A stretch of DNA of 64,000 nucleotides from Phyllobacterium zundukense (GTDB taxonomy: Bacteria > Pseudomonadota > Alphaproteobacteria > Rhizobiales > Rhizobiaceae). The stretch lies in NCBI RefSeq assembly GCF_025452195.1, contig NZ_CP104973.1:2463001-2527000 (forward strand), in the 5' to 3' direction. The notes beneath the pieces were generated by a model, which saw nothing but the letters and a program-made list of their open reading frames with translations, searched no databases and had not been told where the DNA came from. Below are positions 8,533 through 17,283 of the stretch, one piece after another (positions within the stretch are counted from its first letter, which is position 1; each line of letters opens with the position of its first letter). The translations under genes and the position numbers were made by a program.

Positions 8533-10302
8533 TTATACCGCTTTTGTTGCTTCTAGACGGTCCGATTTCTCCGGCTTGGGGTCCTCGAGGTCGAGGATGT
8601 GGGCGACGATTCCGCGCGCTATTTCACGTTCACCCATGATGACCGCGTCCGCGCCAAGATCTTGCAAATGCTGAACCTCCGCATCTGAGTGAGCCCGCGC
8701 CAAAATGCTGATGACGGGGTTTGCGGCGCGGGCCTTGACCACGATCTGTCCGGCCTCAAAAGCGTTCGGAATGGCAATGATCAGTTGACGGGCCTGGGCA
8801 AGATTGGCGGCGGCGAGGATATCACCATTGGCTGCGTTGCCGACGATCGTTTCAATGTTCTCGTCATGCAGTTTCGCTACAGTTTTGTCGGCGTCCTCGA
8901 TAACGAGAAATGGCTTGCCGACTTCTTTAAGCGCCTCACCGACAAGACTGCCGACACGGCCATAGCCAACCAGCACGGCATGGTCCGTAAGCGTGGTTGG
9001 GCGAATTTCCACATCGGGTGTTTCAATCGCCGCCAAATCTTCTGTAGTCGGTTCTTCGGTTGGCACACGCTTTTCGAGCCGCGGCTTCAGGTACGTAACG
9101 CCTGCGAACACCAATGGGTTGAAAAGTATCGACAGGATGGCACCGCCGAGAATGAGATCGCGGCCTTCCTCCGGCAACATGCCCAACCCAACGCCAAGCT
9201 CGGCGAGAATGAAAGAGAATTCACCGATTTGCGCCAGGCTTGCGGAAATGATCAGGGCGGTGCCCGTTGGATAACCAAAGGCGCGGACGATGAAAAATGC
9301 CGCGAGCGATTTGCCAACGACGATGATTGCGAGCGTTGCAAGCAGCGGCAAGGGATCATTGACGATTGTCATCGGGTCGAACAGCATGCCGACCGAGACG
9401 AAAAACAGCACCGCAAAGGCGTCGCGCAACGGTAGGGATTCTTCCGCCGCGCGGTGGCTGAGTTCGGATTCGCTCATGATCATGCCGGCGAAGAACGCGC
9501 CGAGCGCCAGCGACACGCCGAACAATTTGGCCGCACCGAAGGCGACGCCCAATGCGATCGCCAGTACAGCCAGGCGGAAAAGCTCGCGCGAACCGGTATG
9601 TGCGATCGCATGCAGGGTCCAGGGGATTACCCTGCGCCCGACGATGAGCATGACAGCAACGAAGGCAGCAACCTTGCCAAGTGTCAGTGCTATTACACCG
9701 CTGATGCCAAGATCGAAATATCTGACGATTGGATCGCTCGCGGCCCGAACCATATCGCCCGTTTCACTATCGCCATTGATGGCGCCGGCAATAGCTGGCA
9801 GCAGGACGAGGGCAAGAACCATGGCAAGATCTTCGACAATCAGCCAGCCAACAGCGATACGCCCTCGTTCTGTCTCGATCAGGCGCCGTTCCTGCATCGC
9901 ACGCAGGAGAACCACGGTACTTGCCACCGAGAGTGCAAGGCCGAAGACAAAACCCGCTTGCATGCTCCAGCCGAGAATCCAGGCAAGGCCGGCGCCCAAT
10001 AAAGTCGCTACCAAAATCTGCACGATGGCGCCGGGAATTGCGATGGCGCGAACCGAGAGAAGATCTTTCAAGGAAAAGTGCAGACCGACGCCAAACATGA
10101 GCAGAATGACGCCGATCTCGGCGAGCTCGGAAGCCAACTCCTGATCGGCGACAAAACCGGGAGTATGCGAGCCGGCCAAAACACCGGCGACGAGATAACC
10201 GACAAGGGGCGGAATACGCAGACGATTGGCAATCGCACCGAAAATAAAGGCCAGAACCAGACCTATGACGATTGTCGCAATCAGCGGCGTTTCATGAGGC
10301 AT
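8533..10302 (-). CDS. ybaL: Kef/YbaL-type monovalent cation:proton antiporter with TrkA-N domain
   Basis: A 589-residue CPA2 antiporter. Residues 1-390 are the Na+/H+ exchanger fold with about 12 helices (for example LIVEDLAMVLALVLLPAIAG). Residues 415-560 are a TrkA-N/RCK nucleotide-binding domain starting HAVLVGYGRVGSLVGEAL. Length and order match YbaL/KefB relatives, which export K+ or Na+ and are gated by NAD(H) or glutathione adducts. The start is ATG 10302 (MPHETPLIATI) with GGGAG upstream; ATG 10332 adds an unlikely basic extension. Confidence 0.9.
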   Translation of the reverse strand: MPHETPLIATIVIGLVLAFIFGAIANRLRIPPLVGYLVAGVLAGSHTPGFVADQELASELAEIGVILLMFGVGLHFSLKDLLSVRAIAIPGAIVQILVATLLGAGLAWILGWSMQAGFVFGLALSVASTVVLLRAMQERRLIETERGRIAVGWLIVEDLAMVLALVLLPAIAGAINGDSETGDMVRAASDPIVRYFDLGISGVIALTLGKVAAFVAVMLIVGRRVIPWTLHAIAHTGSRELFRLAVLAIALGVAFGAAKLFGVSLALGAFFAGMIMSESELSHRAAEESLPLRDAFAVLFFVSVGMLFDPMTIVNDPLPLLATLAIIVVGKSLAAFFIVRAFGYPTGTALIISASLAQIGEFSFILAELGVGLGMLPEEGRDLILGGAILSILFNPLVFAGVTYLKPRLEKRVPTEEPTTEDLAAIETPDVEIRPTTLTDHAVLVGYGRVGSLVGEALKEVGKPFLVIEDADKTVAKLHDENIETIVGNAANGDILAAANLAQARQLIIAIPNAFEAGQIVVKARAANPVISILARAHSDAEVQHLQDLGADAVIMGEREIARGIVAHILDLEDPKPEKSDRLEATKAV

Positions 10303-10461
10303 ATGTCGGCGTCTCCCTCGTGAGATGATCAATGGTTAAAGGCAATGGGTCCTGCGAACAGGTGCTGTCGCAGCAGTATTGCGTACCTCCGGTGGCTTGC
10401 AAACCGATTTCATCGGCTCTGCGGCGCAGGAAACGCGATTTTTTCCCTGCGCCGCAAATAG

Positions 10462-10478
10462 TTAGCGTTGAACGCTAA
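10462..10478 (-). terminator. Possible terminator hairpin after secDF
   Basis: An 8-bp perfect inverted repeat (TTAGCGTT / AACGCTAA) just beyond the secDF stop. The T-tract that should follow on the minus strand is weak, so termination is uncertain. Confidence 0.35.
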
Positions 10479-10490
10479 GTTGGGGGCCGG

Positions 10491-13025
10491 TCAGCCTTGG
10501 ACGGCCGGCTTTTCGCCCGAGCCAATGCGCGAAGCGTGGTTCTTTTCCCACCATGTCCCGAGCAGCAAGAGAATCGGCGCTGCGATGAACAGTGACGAAC
10601 TCGTGGCAATGACTACGCCGAAGAGCATCGGCAGAGCAAAGTTTTCCACGGCCTTGCCGCCCCAGATTGCCATGGGAAGCATGGCAAGGAACACGGTCAG
10701 CGAAGTATAGATACAACGCGCCAACGTCTGGTTGATACTCAGATCGATAATCTGACGCAGCGGCATCTTCTTGTGGATGCGCAAATTCTCACGCATTCGA
10801 TCGTAAACGACGACCTTGTCGTTGACCGAGTAACCGATGATGGTCAGCAGAGCGGCGATGGCCGTGAGGTTGAAATCGAGCCCCATCAGCGCAAAGAAGC
10901 CGACGGTTTTTGTGGTATCGAGGATCAACGTGGCGATTGCACCAAGCGCGAAGTGCCATTCGAACCGCCACCAGATGTAAAGCAGCATGGCAAGGCTGGC
11001 AAGGGTAACGGCCAGGACACCTGATCGTGCAAGCTCCTGACTGACCTTCGGCCCAACGACTTCCGAACTCTCGATCTTCACACCGGGATCAAGCTGCTGA
11101 ACGGAAGCCCTGACCTTGGTGACAGCAGCGGTCTGCGCCTCTTCACCGCCGTCCTGACGCTGGACGCGGATGAGCACCTTGTTGTCGCCGCCGGCCTGCT
11201 GGAGGGCGACTTCACCGAGACCGAGGCCTTCAAGAGTCGAACGCATCGTGGCGAGGTCCGCGGGTTTGGACGTCGTAACTTCCACCTGGATACCGCCCTT
11301 GAAGTCGATACCGTAGTTGAGGCCAGGATGGATGAAGAGGATGACCGAAGCGATCGACAGGAAGATCGAAACGCCGATACCGAAGAAACGCGCGTTCATG
11401 AACGAGATGTTGGTATTTTCCGGTACGAGCTTGAAGAGGTGCTCGATACGGATCGTCTTCATCTTCCGGCGCCGGACGATAGCCGTCATCATGACACGGA
11501 CGACCGTAACCGCCGTGAACATGGAAACAAGCGCGCCTATTATCATGGTGATGGCAAAGCCGCGTATCGGGCCGGTGCCGAAGAGGAACAGCAGCAGCGT
11601 CGCGATAAGGTGTGTGGCCTGCGAGTCAATGATTGTCGAATAAGCGAGCTTGAAGCCGCGATCGACCGCAGCCATTGCACCGATACCTTTGCGTGCTTCT
11701 TCACGGATACGTTCGTTGATGAGGATGTTCGCATCAACAGCAAAGCCGATACCGAGGATGATGGCGGCGATGCCGGGGAGCGTCAGTGTCGCGCCGAGCA
11801 GGCTCAAAATGCCGAACGTAAGAATGACGTTGAGAGCAAGCGCCAGATTGGCAATCAGCCCCCAACCGCTATAGAGGACGAATATGAAGCCCACCACGAG
11901 TGCGAAGCCGATGAGGCCCGTGAGAACGCCCATCTTGATGACATCGCCACCAAGGTCCGGACCCACGGTACGTTCTTCGATGACCGTCAGCGGCGCCGGC
12001 AAAGCGCCAGCACGAAGCAGCGCAGCGGTGGTGACCGTATCCTGAACCGTGAAATTACCCGTGATCTGGCCGGAGCCGCCGGTGATCGGGACCTGGATGA
12101 CGGGCGCTGTCAGGACCTTGCCGTCGAGCACAATGGCAAAGGGACGACCGACATTCTGGCTGGTGATATCGGCAAACTGACGCGCACCGACGTTATCGAA
12201 GCGGAATGAAATGATCGGCTGGTTGGTTTGCTGATCGAAGGCGGCGCGTGCATCGGTCAAGCGTTCGCCGCTGAGTGCCACGCGATCTTCAACCGGGTAA
12301 GTAATGGCGGGATCTTTCGCATCCGGCAAAATGGATACGCCGGGAGGTGGCGCATCGCCGGAATTGCGATCTGCAACCATGTGGAAGGTCATCTTGGCAG
12401 TGCTGCCGAGGAGCGCGCGCAACTGGCTCGGGTCCTGCAGACCGGGGAGCTGAACGACGATACGATCGGAACCGACGCGCTGGATGGAGGGCTCGGCAAC
12501 GCCGACCTGATCGACGCGGCGACGGACGATTTCCAGACTTTGCGTCAGTGCATTGTCGAGCTTGTCCTTCATGCCGGCTTCAGTCAGCGTCAGCCGTATC
12601 TGGTTGCCGTTCGTGTTGATATCGATGTCACTGACAGGTGCAGCAAAGCCGACTTGTGCAACTTGAGTGGTCAGATCGCGCAGGGCTGCAACGGCTGCGT
12701 CGCTTTGTGTGGCATCCGCCAGCGTTACGATGACGCTGTCACCCGCGACACGGACGGATTGCGGCTGGATTTTTGCCGTGCGCAGATGACCGCGCGTATC
12801 GTCGAGAATTGAGCGAATACGGTCTTTCTTGAGTGCTGCCGCGTCCACTTCCAGCACGAGATAGGAACCGCCGCGAAGATCGAGGCCCAAGGCGACCTGT
12901 TTCTTGGGGAACCAGCTTGGCATAGCTTCAAGCTGCGCCTTGGTGAAAGCGTTGGGAAGGGCGAGGACAATACCCACCAGGATAATAGCAATGTAGGTCC
13001 AAAGGACCCATCTCGACGTACGCAT
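10491..13025 (-). CDS. secDF: Fused protein-export membrane protein SecD-SecF
   Basis: An 844-residue fusion of SecD and SecF, which together use proton motive force to help preproteins leave the SecYEG channel. The SecD half shows GLDLRGGSYLVLEVD, the periplasmic domains, and GIAAIILGIGFAVDANILINERIREE, with the conserved proton-relay Asp in helix 4. The SecF half begins near residue 540 (FFGIGVSIFLSI) and shows GIDFKGGIQVEV and TIIGYSVNDKVVVYDRMREN. Fusion into one chain is usual in rhizobia and brucellae. No yajC is visible upstream. Confidence 0.96.
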   Translation of the reverse strand: MRTSRWVLWTYIAIILVGIVLALPNAFTKAQLEAMPSWFPKKQVALGLDLRGGSYLVLEVDAAALKKDRIRSILDDTRGHLRTAKIQPQSVRVAGDSVIVTLADATQSDAAVAALRDLTTQVAQVGFAAPVSDIDINTNGNQIRLTLTEAGMKDKLDNALTQSLEIVRRRVDQVGVAEPSIQRVGSDRIVVQLPGLQDPSQLRALLGSTAKMTFHMVADRNSGDAPPPGVSILPDAKDPAITYPVEDRVALSGERLTDARAAFDQQTNQPIISFRFDNVGARQFADITSQNVGRPFAIVLDGKVLTAPVIQVPITGGSGQITGNFTVQDTVTTAALLRAGALPAPLTVIEERTVGPDLGGDVIKMGVLTGLIGFALVVGFIFVLYSGWGLIANLALALNVILTFGILSLLGATLTLPGIAAIILGIGFAVDANILINERIREEARKGIGAMAAVDRGFKLAYSTIIDSQATHLIATLLLFLFGTGPIRGFAITMIIGALVSMFTAVTVVRVMMTAIVRRRKMKTIRIEHLFKLVPENTNISFMNARFFGIGVSIFLSIASVILFIHPGLNYGIDFKGGIQVEVTTSKPADLATMRSTLEGLGLGEVALQQAGGDNKVLIRVQRQDGGEEAQTAAVTKVRASVQQLDPGVKIESSEVVGPKVSQELARSGVLAVTLASLAMLLYIWWRFEWHFALGAIATLILDTTKTVGFFALMGLDFNLTAIAALLTIIGYSVNDKVVVYDRMRENLRIHKKMPLRQIIDLSINQTLARCIYTSLTVFLAMLPMAIWGGKAVENFALPMLFGVVIATSSSLFIAAPILLLLGTWWEKNHASRIGSGEKPAVQG

Positions 13026-13133
13026 GTCTTAAATTCCGTTATGGAGTGCGGGCGCGCTGCCGAGAACTGATCTACGAGTTTGCCTGGCGGCCGCCGGATT
13101 GGTTTTCGTCGTTCCCGATTGGAAACGGTGATG

Positions 13134-13562
13134 TCAGGCCGCAGTCAGAGGCGGAGCGCGGGCGTGGAAAACAGAATTGCAGTCCAGCGCCGGGCTAGTT
13201 CCGGACGGAACCGACTTGACGCTTTTCCCGTTCGCAAAAAAAAGCGCATGATCTTGAGGCACCAGAGCAGCCGGTGAGCTGCTATCGGACCCAAGTCCAC
13301 TTTTGATCTTCAGGTGTAAAGCTTCAAGCGCCGCAACGCGCATCGGGCTCTGCACGGGGGTGGACTGATTGTTGGCTTCGTGGGCCAAGCGCGTTTCATC
13401 GCGCGCCGGCGTTCCGGCATCCTTCGCCGCAATACTGGTCTCCGCACCGGTCACATAGACTGTGCCCAGCGCGGCGCTGATCGTGGATACGAGCCAGAAA
13501 ATAGAAATCAGGAGCGGAGCAGCGCTTCGCTTTCCTTTTTTGCTATTTCCGTGAACGCTCAT
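13134..13562 (-). CDS. Hypothetical single-pass membrane protein
   Basis: A 142-residue ORF with a short basic N-terminus (MSVHGNSKKGKRSAA), one hydrophobic helix (PLLISIFWLVSTISAALGTVYV), and a polar Ser/Ala/Asp-rich tail without cysteine clusters or known motifs. It lies about 110 bp upstream of secDF on the same strand. A longer start at 13580 is possible. I do not recognise a family and the coding call rests on length and the single membrane anchor. Confidence 0.4.
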   Translation of the reverse strand: MSVHGNSKKGKRSAAPLLISIFWLVSTISAALGTVYVTGAETSIAAKDAGTPARDETRLAHEANNQSTPVQSPMRVAALEALHLKIKSGLGSDSSSPAALVPQDHALFFANGKSVKSVPSGTSPALDCNSVFHARAPPLTAA

Positions 13563-13761
13563 CCTGTCATCCAACATCAATTACTCGCGGCGCAATGCGC
13601 CTAGCTGCGACTCTCTTTATGAAGTCTGAAAGCGTGAGTCACTCAAAATCGTCGCGTTTCGCTACCAATGGCTGGAAAATATGTCGTTTTGCAGGAAACG
13701 GGTGGAACAAAATAGCCAAGATGCCACTCTGCCGAAGACTAGTTCGAAAATGGAGATCATC

Positions 13762-15123
13762 ATGGCTGACTCAATCAGCAGCACATCGACCATTCGATGG
13801 GATACGATAGAAGCGGAACTGGATAATTTTGGCTGCGCCATTTTGAAAGGAATATTGTCGAAGGCTGAATGCGAGGGAATAGCTGGAGGCTATCCGGACG
13901 ACAAACAATTTCGCAAACGCATCGTCATGGCACGGCATGGGTTTGGCCGGGGTGAGTACAAGTATTTCAGCTATCCGTTGCCCGATGTCATCGGCGATCT
14001 GCGACAATCGCTCTATCCTCGCTTGGCCAGCATAGCCAATCGCTGGAATGAATTCATGGGCATCGATGTTCGCTATCCGGATAAGCACCACGCATTCATC
14101 CAGCGGTGCCACGCTGCCGGCCAGGATCGTCCGACACCGTTGCTGCTGGAATATGGCGAAGGCGACTACAACTGCCTGCACCAGGATATCTATGGCGAGC
14201 ACGTGTTTCCGCTGCAGGTGGCGTTTCTGCTGTCGAAACCGGAGGAGGATTTCACTGGTGGCGAGTTCGTCCTGACAGAGCAACGGCCGCGAATGCAGTC
14301 GCGTGCAGAGATCGTGCCCCTACGGCAAGGCGATGCCGTGATTTTTCCGGTCAGCCAGCGTCCGGTGAAGGGCACACGCGGCTACTATCGCGTGAATATG
14401 CGACACGGCGTCAGCCGCCTGCGCAGCGGAAAACGCCATACGCTGGGCATCATCTTCCACGATTCTCAATCGTTGCAACGCGATTCGGGTCAGGACGGTC
14501 TGCAAATGGCGCTTTTCTGCGCGCCGGTGCTCATGAACCCAAAAGTTCACTCCGCTCCGGTTCTCGAAAATCACCATTTTCGGCGTGTCCTGATCCGAAT
14601 CTCAGCGCACCCTTTGTCTCTCCAGTTGCGTCGGTTAGTGAAGAACAGCATTGTAGCCTCAAATTTCAAATGGGGCCTCAATGGATTATCTGATTTTCTG
14701 GGAATGGCTGAGTTTCGCTGCGCGGTGGCTGCACGTGATTACGGCGATCGCCTGGATCGGCTCATCTTTCTATTTCATCGCTCTCGATCTTGGATTGCGG
14801 AGGCACGCAAATCTCCCGCAAGGCGTCAATGGCGAGGAGTGGCAGGTTCATGGGGGAGGGTTCTATCATATCCAGAAATACATGATCGCACCGCCTCATA
14901 TGCCGGAACACCTCATCTGGTTCAAATGGGAATCCTATTTCACCTGGCTGTCCGGGTTCATGCTGCTCTGCATCGTCTACTACGGCAGCGCCGATTTGTT
15001 TCTAGTCGACCGCAATGTGCTCGATATTTCGACGCCTGTGGCCATCGTGATCTCGCTCGCGTCGATTTCAATCGGCTGGTTGATTTACGACCTTCTTTGC
15101 AAGTCTCCACTCGAGTCCAATGA
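13762..15123 (+). CDS. 2OG-Fe(II) oxygenase family protein with read-through C-terminus
   Basis: The first ~235 residues form a complete 2-oxoglutarate/Fe(II) dioxygenase-like domain: the iron motif HQDIYGEHVFPLQ (HxD), the second His and 2OG-binding Arg in KGTRGYYRVNMRHGVS, and a final strand RHTLGIIFHDS. The domain ends near 14466, where a 120-bp palindromic repeat begins. No stop occurs there, so the ORF continues to 15123, 443 bp of which overlap puuD in another frame. That tail is probably not functional protein and the true 3' end is unclear. The start at 13762 has GGAG 7 bases upstream. The substrate is unknown. Confidence 0.7.
   Translation: MADSISSTSTIRWDTIEAELDNFGCAILKGILSKAECEGIAGGYPDDKQFRKRIVMARHGFGRGEYKYFSYPLPDVIGDLRQSLYPRLASIANRWNEFMGIDVRYPDKHHAFIQRCHAAGQDRPTPLLLEYGEGDYNCLHQDIYGEHVFPLQVAFLLSKPEEDFTGGEFVLTEQRPRMQSRAEIVPLRQGDAVIFPVSQRPVKGTRGYYRVNMRHGVSRLRSGKRHTLGIIFHDSQSLQRDSGQDGLQMALFCAPVLMNPKVHSAPVLENHHFRRVLIRISAHPLSLQLRRLVKNSIVASNFKWGLNGLSDFLGMAEFRCAVAARDYGDRLDRLIFLFHRSRSWIAEARKSPARRQWRGVAGSWGRVLSYPEIHDRTASYAGTPHLVQMGILFHLAVRVHAALHRLLRQRRFVSSRPQCARYFDACGHRDLARVDFNRLVDLRPSLQVSTRVQ
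14482..14601. repeat. 120-bp imperfect palindromic intergenic repeat (copy 1)
   Basis: The outer arms 14482-14496 and 14587-14601 pair over 15 bases with one mismatch. Inside them AAATGG..TTTTC motifs recur on both arms and GGTTCTCGAAAATCAC lies on the right side. The same architecture and the same right-side sequence are found at 37060-37173. The element follows directly on the last recognisable codon of the oxygenase domain. Confidence 0.8.
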
Positions 15124-15910
15124 TACCCTGCTGATGCTCATTCTCTATGGCGTGATCGTATTCATGGCATGGGGTTATACGCATCTGTTTACTGGACGTG
15201 CCGCACTCTTGCACCTTGGCGCATTCACTGCGACGATCATGACCGGCAACGTGTTTTTGCTGATCATCCCAAACCAGAAAAAAGTCGTAGCCGATCTGAT
15301 CGCGGGCAAGACACCCGATCCCAGGCTCGGCAAACAGGCCAAGCAGCGCTCTACGCACAACAACTATCTGACGCTTCCGGTCATCTTCCTGATGCTGTCG
15401 AACCATTATCCGCTTGCGACGTCCACCGAGTTCAACTGGATAATTGCCGCGCTGATATTCATCATCGGCGTGCTCATTCGGCATTATTTCAACTCGAGAC
15501 ATGCAGGAACAGGCAATCCGCATTGGACATGGCTTGCCAGTACCATTTTGTTCATCATTATCATTTGGTTGTCGACGGTACCTAAAGTCCTGACAGGGGA
15601 GGAGAAAGTTTCCAGCGCTGTTGCGCCCTTCCTGGCTGCGCAGGATTTCGGGCAGGTTCGCGACACCGTGTTGGGACGTTGTTCGATGTGTCATGCAGCG
15701 GAACCATCGTGGGAGGGCATCATGCTGCCACCAAAGGGTATTCGTCTCGATACGGATGACTTGATCGCCGCCAACGCGAGCCAGATCTATATTCAGGCCG
15801 GAGCGAGCCATGCCATGCCGCCTGGCAACCTGACGCATATCACCGATGACGAGCGCGCGCTGATCGTCGCGTGGTATCGCGGTGCGACGACGGGGAAAGC
15901 AAAGCCATGA
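14681..15910 (+). CDS. puuD: Urate hydroxylase PuuD (membrane urate oxidase with cytochrome c domain)
   Basis: A 409-residue membrane-bound urate oxidase. Residues 1-305 carry about eight helices with conserved His (ARWLHVITAIAWIGSSFYF; YMIAPPHMPEHLIWFKWE). Residues 320-405 form a periplasmic cytochrome c domain with haem motif CSMCH and a likely axial Met in AMPPGNLTHI. PuuD oxidises urate to 5-hydroxyisourate and passes electrons to cytochrome c oxidase. It overlaps guaD by 4 bp (ATGA), which ties it to purine breakdown. No uraH or uraD is seen here. Confidence 0.95.
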   Translation: MDYLIFWEWLSFAARWLHVITAIAWIGSSFYFIALDLGLRRHANLPQGVNGEEWQVHGGGFYHIQKYMIAPPHMPEHLIWFKWESYFTWLSGFMLLCIVYYGSADLFLVDRNVLDISTPVAIVISLASISIGWLIYDLLCKSPLESNDTLLMLILYGVIVFMAWGYTHLFTGRAALLHLGAFTATIMTGNVFLLIIPNQKKVVADLIAGKTPDPRLGKQAKQRSTHNNYLTLPVIFLMLSNHYPLATSTEFNWIIAALIFIIGVLIRHYFNSRHAGTGNPHWTWLASTILFIIIIWLSTVPKVLTGEEKVSSAVAPFLAAQDFGQVRDTVLGRCSMCHAAEPSWEGIMLPPKGIRLDTDDLIAANASQIYIQAGASHAMPPGNLTHITDDERALIVAWYRGATTGKAKP

Positions 15911-17214
15911 CAGTAATATTGCTGCGCGGACGCATCCTGAGCTTTCACGACGAGCCACTAAACGGCGAGGCAAGCACCCACACATTCACCTATCTTGAGG
16001 ACGGCGGACTTCTCATTCGCGACGGCAAAATCACTGCGATAGATGACTTTGCAAAGTTGCGGGCGGGCGACGGCCGCAACGTCGAAGTCATCGATCATCA
16101 TCCGCATCTGATCATGCCGGGCTTCATCGACTGTCATATTCATTATCCGCAGATGCAGGTGGTTGGCTCCTATGCGGGCGCGCTGATGGAGTGGCTCGAC
16201 AAATATACCTTTGTCGAAGAGCAGAAATTTTCCAATCAAGGTCATCCGGACAAGATCGGCTCTGCGTTTTTCGATGAGCTGATCCGCCATGGTACCACAA
16301 CCGCGGCAGCATATTGCTCAGTGCACAAAGCCTCGGTGCGTGCGTTCTATACGGAGGCGCACAGGCGCAATATGCGCATGATTGCCGGCAAGGTAATGAT
16401 GGACCGCAACGCACCGCCCGGCCTGCTTGATACGCCACAATCGGGCTATGATGACAGCAAGGCGCTCATCGCGGACTGGCATGGCAAGGGACGTCAGCTC
16501 TATGCAATCACGCCGCGTTTTGCCCCGACTTCATCACAAGAGCAGCTGGAGATGAGCGGCACGCTGGCGCGAGAATTTCCAGATATGCATGTGCAAACGC
16601 ATCTTTGCGAGAACACTGCAGAGATTGCCTTCGTTGCCGAACTGTTCCCCTGGAGCAGGGATTACACTAATGTTTACGAGCACTACGGACTGCTGGGGCC
16701 AAAGACGCTGCTTGGCCATTGCATCCATTTGAGCGATGCCGAGGTGAGTACGATTGCCAACAGCGGATCCGTTGCCGTCTTTTGCCCGACTTCGAATTTA
16801 TTCATTGGCAGTGGGCTGTTCGATCTGGCTCGACTTCGGGCATCAGACGTACGCAACGCAATCGCGACGGATATTGGCGGCGGTACGTCCTACTCAATGC
16901 TGCGTACGCTGGATGAAGGCTATAAGATTCTGAATATACAGGGCCAGCGTTATCATCCGCTCCGGTCTTTTTACCAGGCAACCCTAGGCAACGCGCGAGC
17001 TCTTGCGCTGGAGGGTACTATCGGCTCGTTCGTGACAGGTGCGGAAGCTGACTGCATCGTTCTGGATGCGCGCGCCACACCCGCTATGCGCGTTCGTATG
17101 GAAACGGTCGAAACACTGGTGGAAGAACTCATGCTGATGCAGACCATGGGCGATGATCGAACAATCGCCGAGGTTTACATCGCCGGTGTCGCAGCCAAGA
17201 GCACTTTGAACTAG
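15907..17214 (+). CDS. guaD: Guanine deaminase
   Basis: A 435-residue amidohydrolase that converts guanine to xanthine. The metal site starts with PGFIDCHIHYPQMQ (HxH), continues with THLCENTAEI and GHCIHLSD (His ligands), and ends with the Asp in ATDIGGGTSYSM. The PQ after HIHY and the CPTSNLFIGSGLF segment are specific to guanine deaminases among amidohydrolases. The ATG at 15907 overlaps the puuD stop, giving coupled expression of two purine-salvage/degradation steps. Confidence 0.94.
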   Translation: MTVILLRGRILSFHDEPLNGEASTHTFTYLEDGGLLIRDGKITAIDDFAKLRAGDGRNVEVIDHHPHLIMPGFIDCHIHYPQMQVVGSYAGALMEWLDKYTFVEEQKFSNQGHPDKIGSAFFDELIRHGTTTAAAYCSVHKASVRAFYTEAHRRNMRMIAGKVMMDRNAPPGLLDTPQSGYDDSKALIADWHGKGRQLYAITPRFAPTSSQEQLEMSGTLAREFPDMHVQTHLCENTAEIAFVAELFPWSRDYTNVYEHYGLLGPKTLLGHCIHLSDAEVSTIANSGSVAVFCPTSNLFIGSGLFDLARLRASDVRNAIATDIGGGTSYSMLRTLDEGYKILNIQGQRYHPLRSFYQATLGNARALALEGTIGSFVTGAEADCIVLDARATPAMRVRMETVETLVEELMLMQTMGDDRTIAEVYIAGVAAKSTLN

Positions 17215-17283
17215 CGGACGAAAAGGAACCAAAGGACACATTCGGCCGTTCGGCTCGATCATGCCTCGTCCCCGGAACCTTTC

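Noticed and set aside
9290..10144. 284-aa plus-strand ORF inside the Kef-type antiporter gene
   Set aside because: Antisense to a well-supported gene, rich in Ala/Ser/Arg/Thr with no motif.
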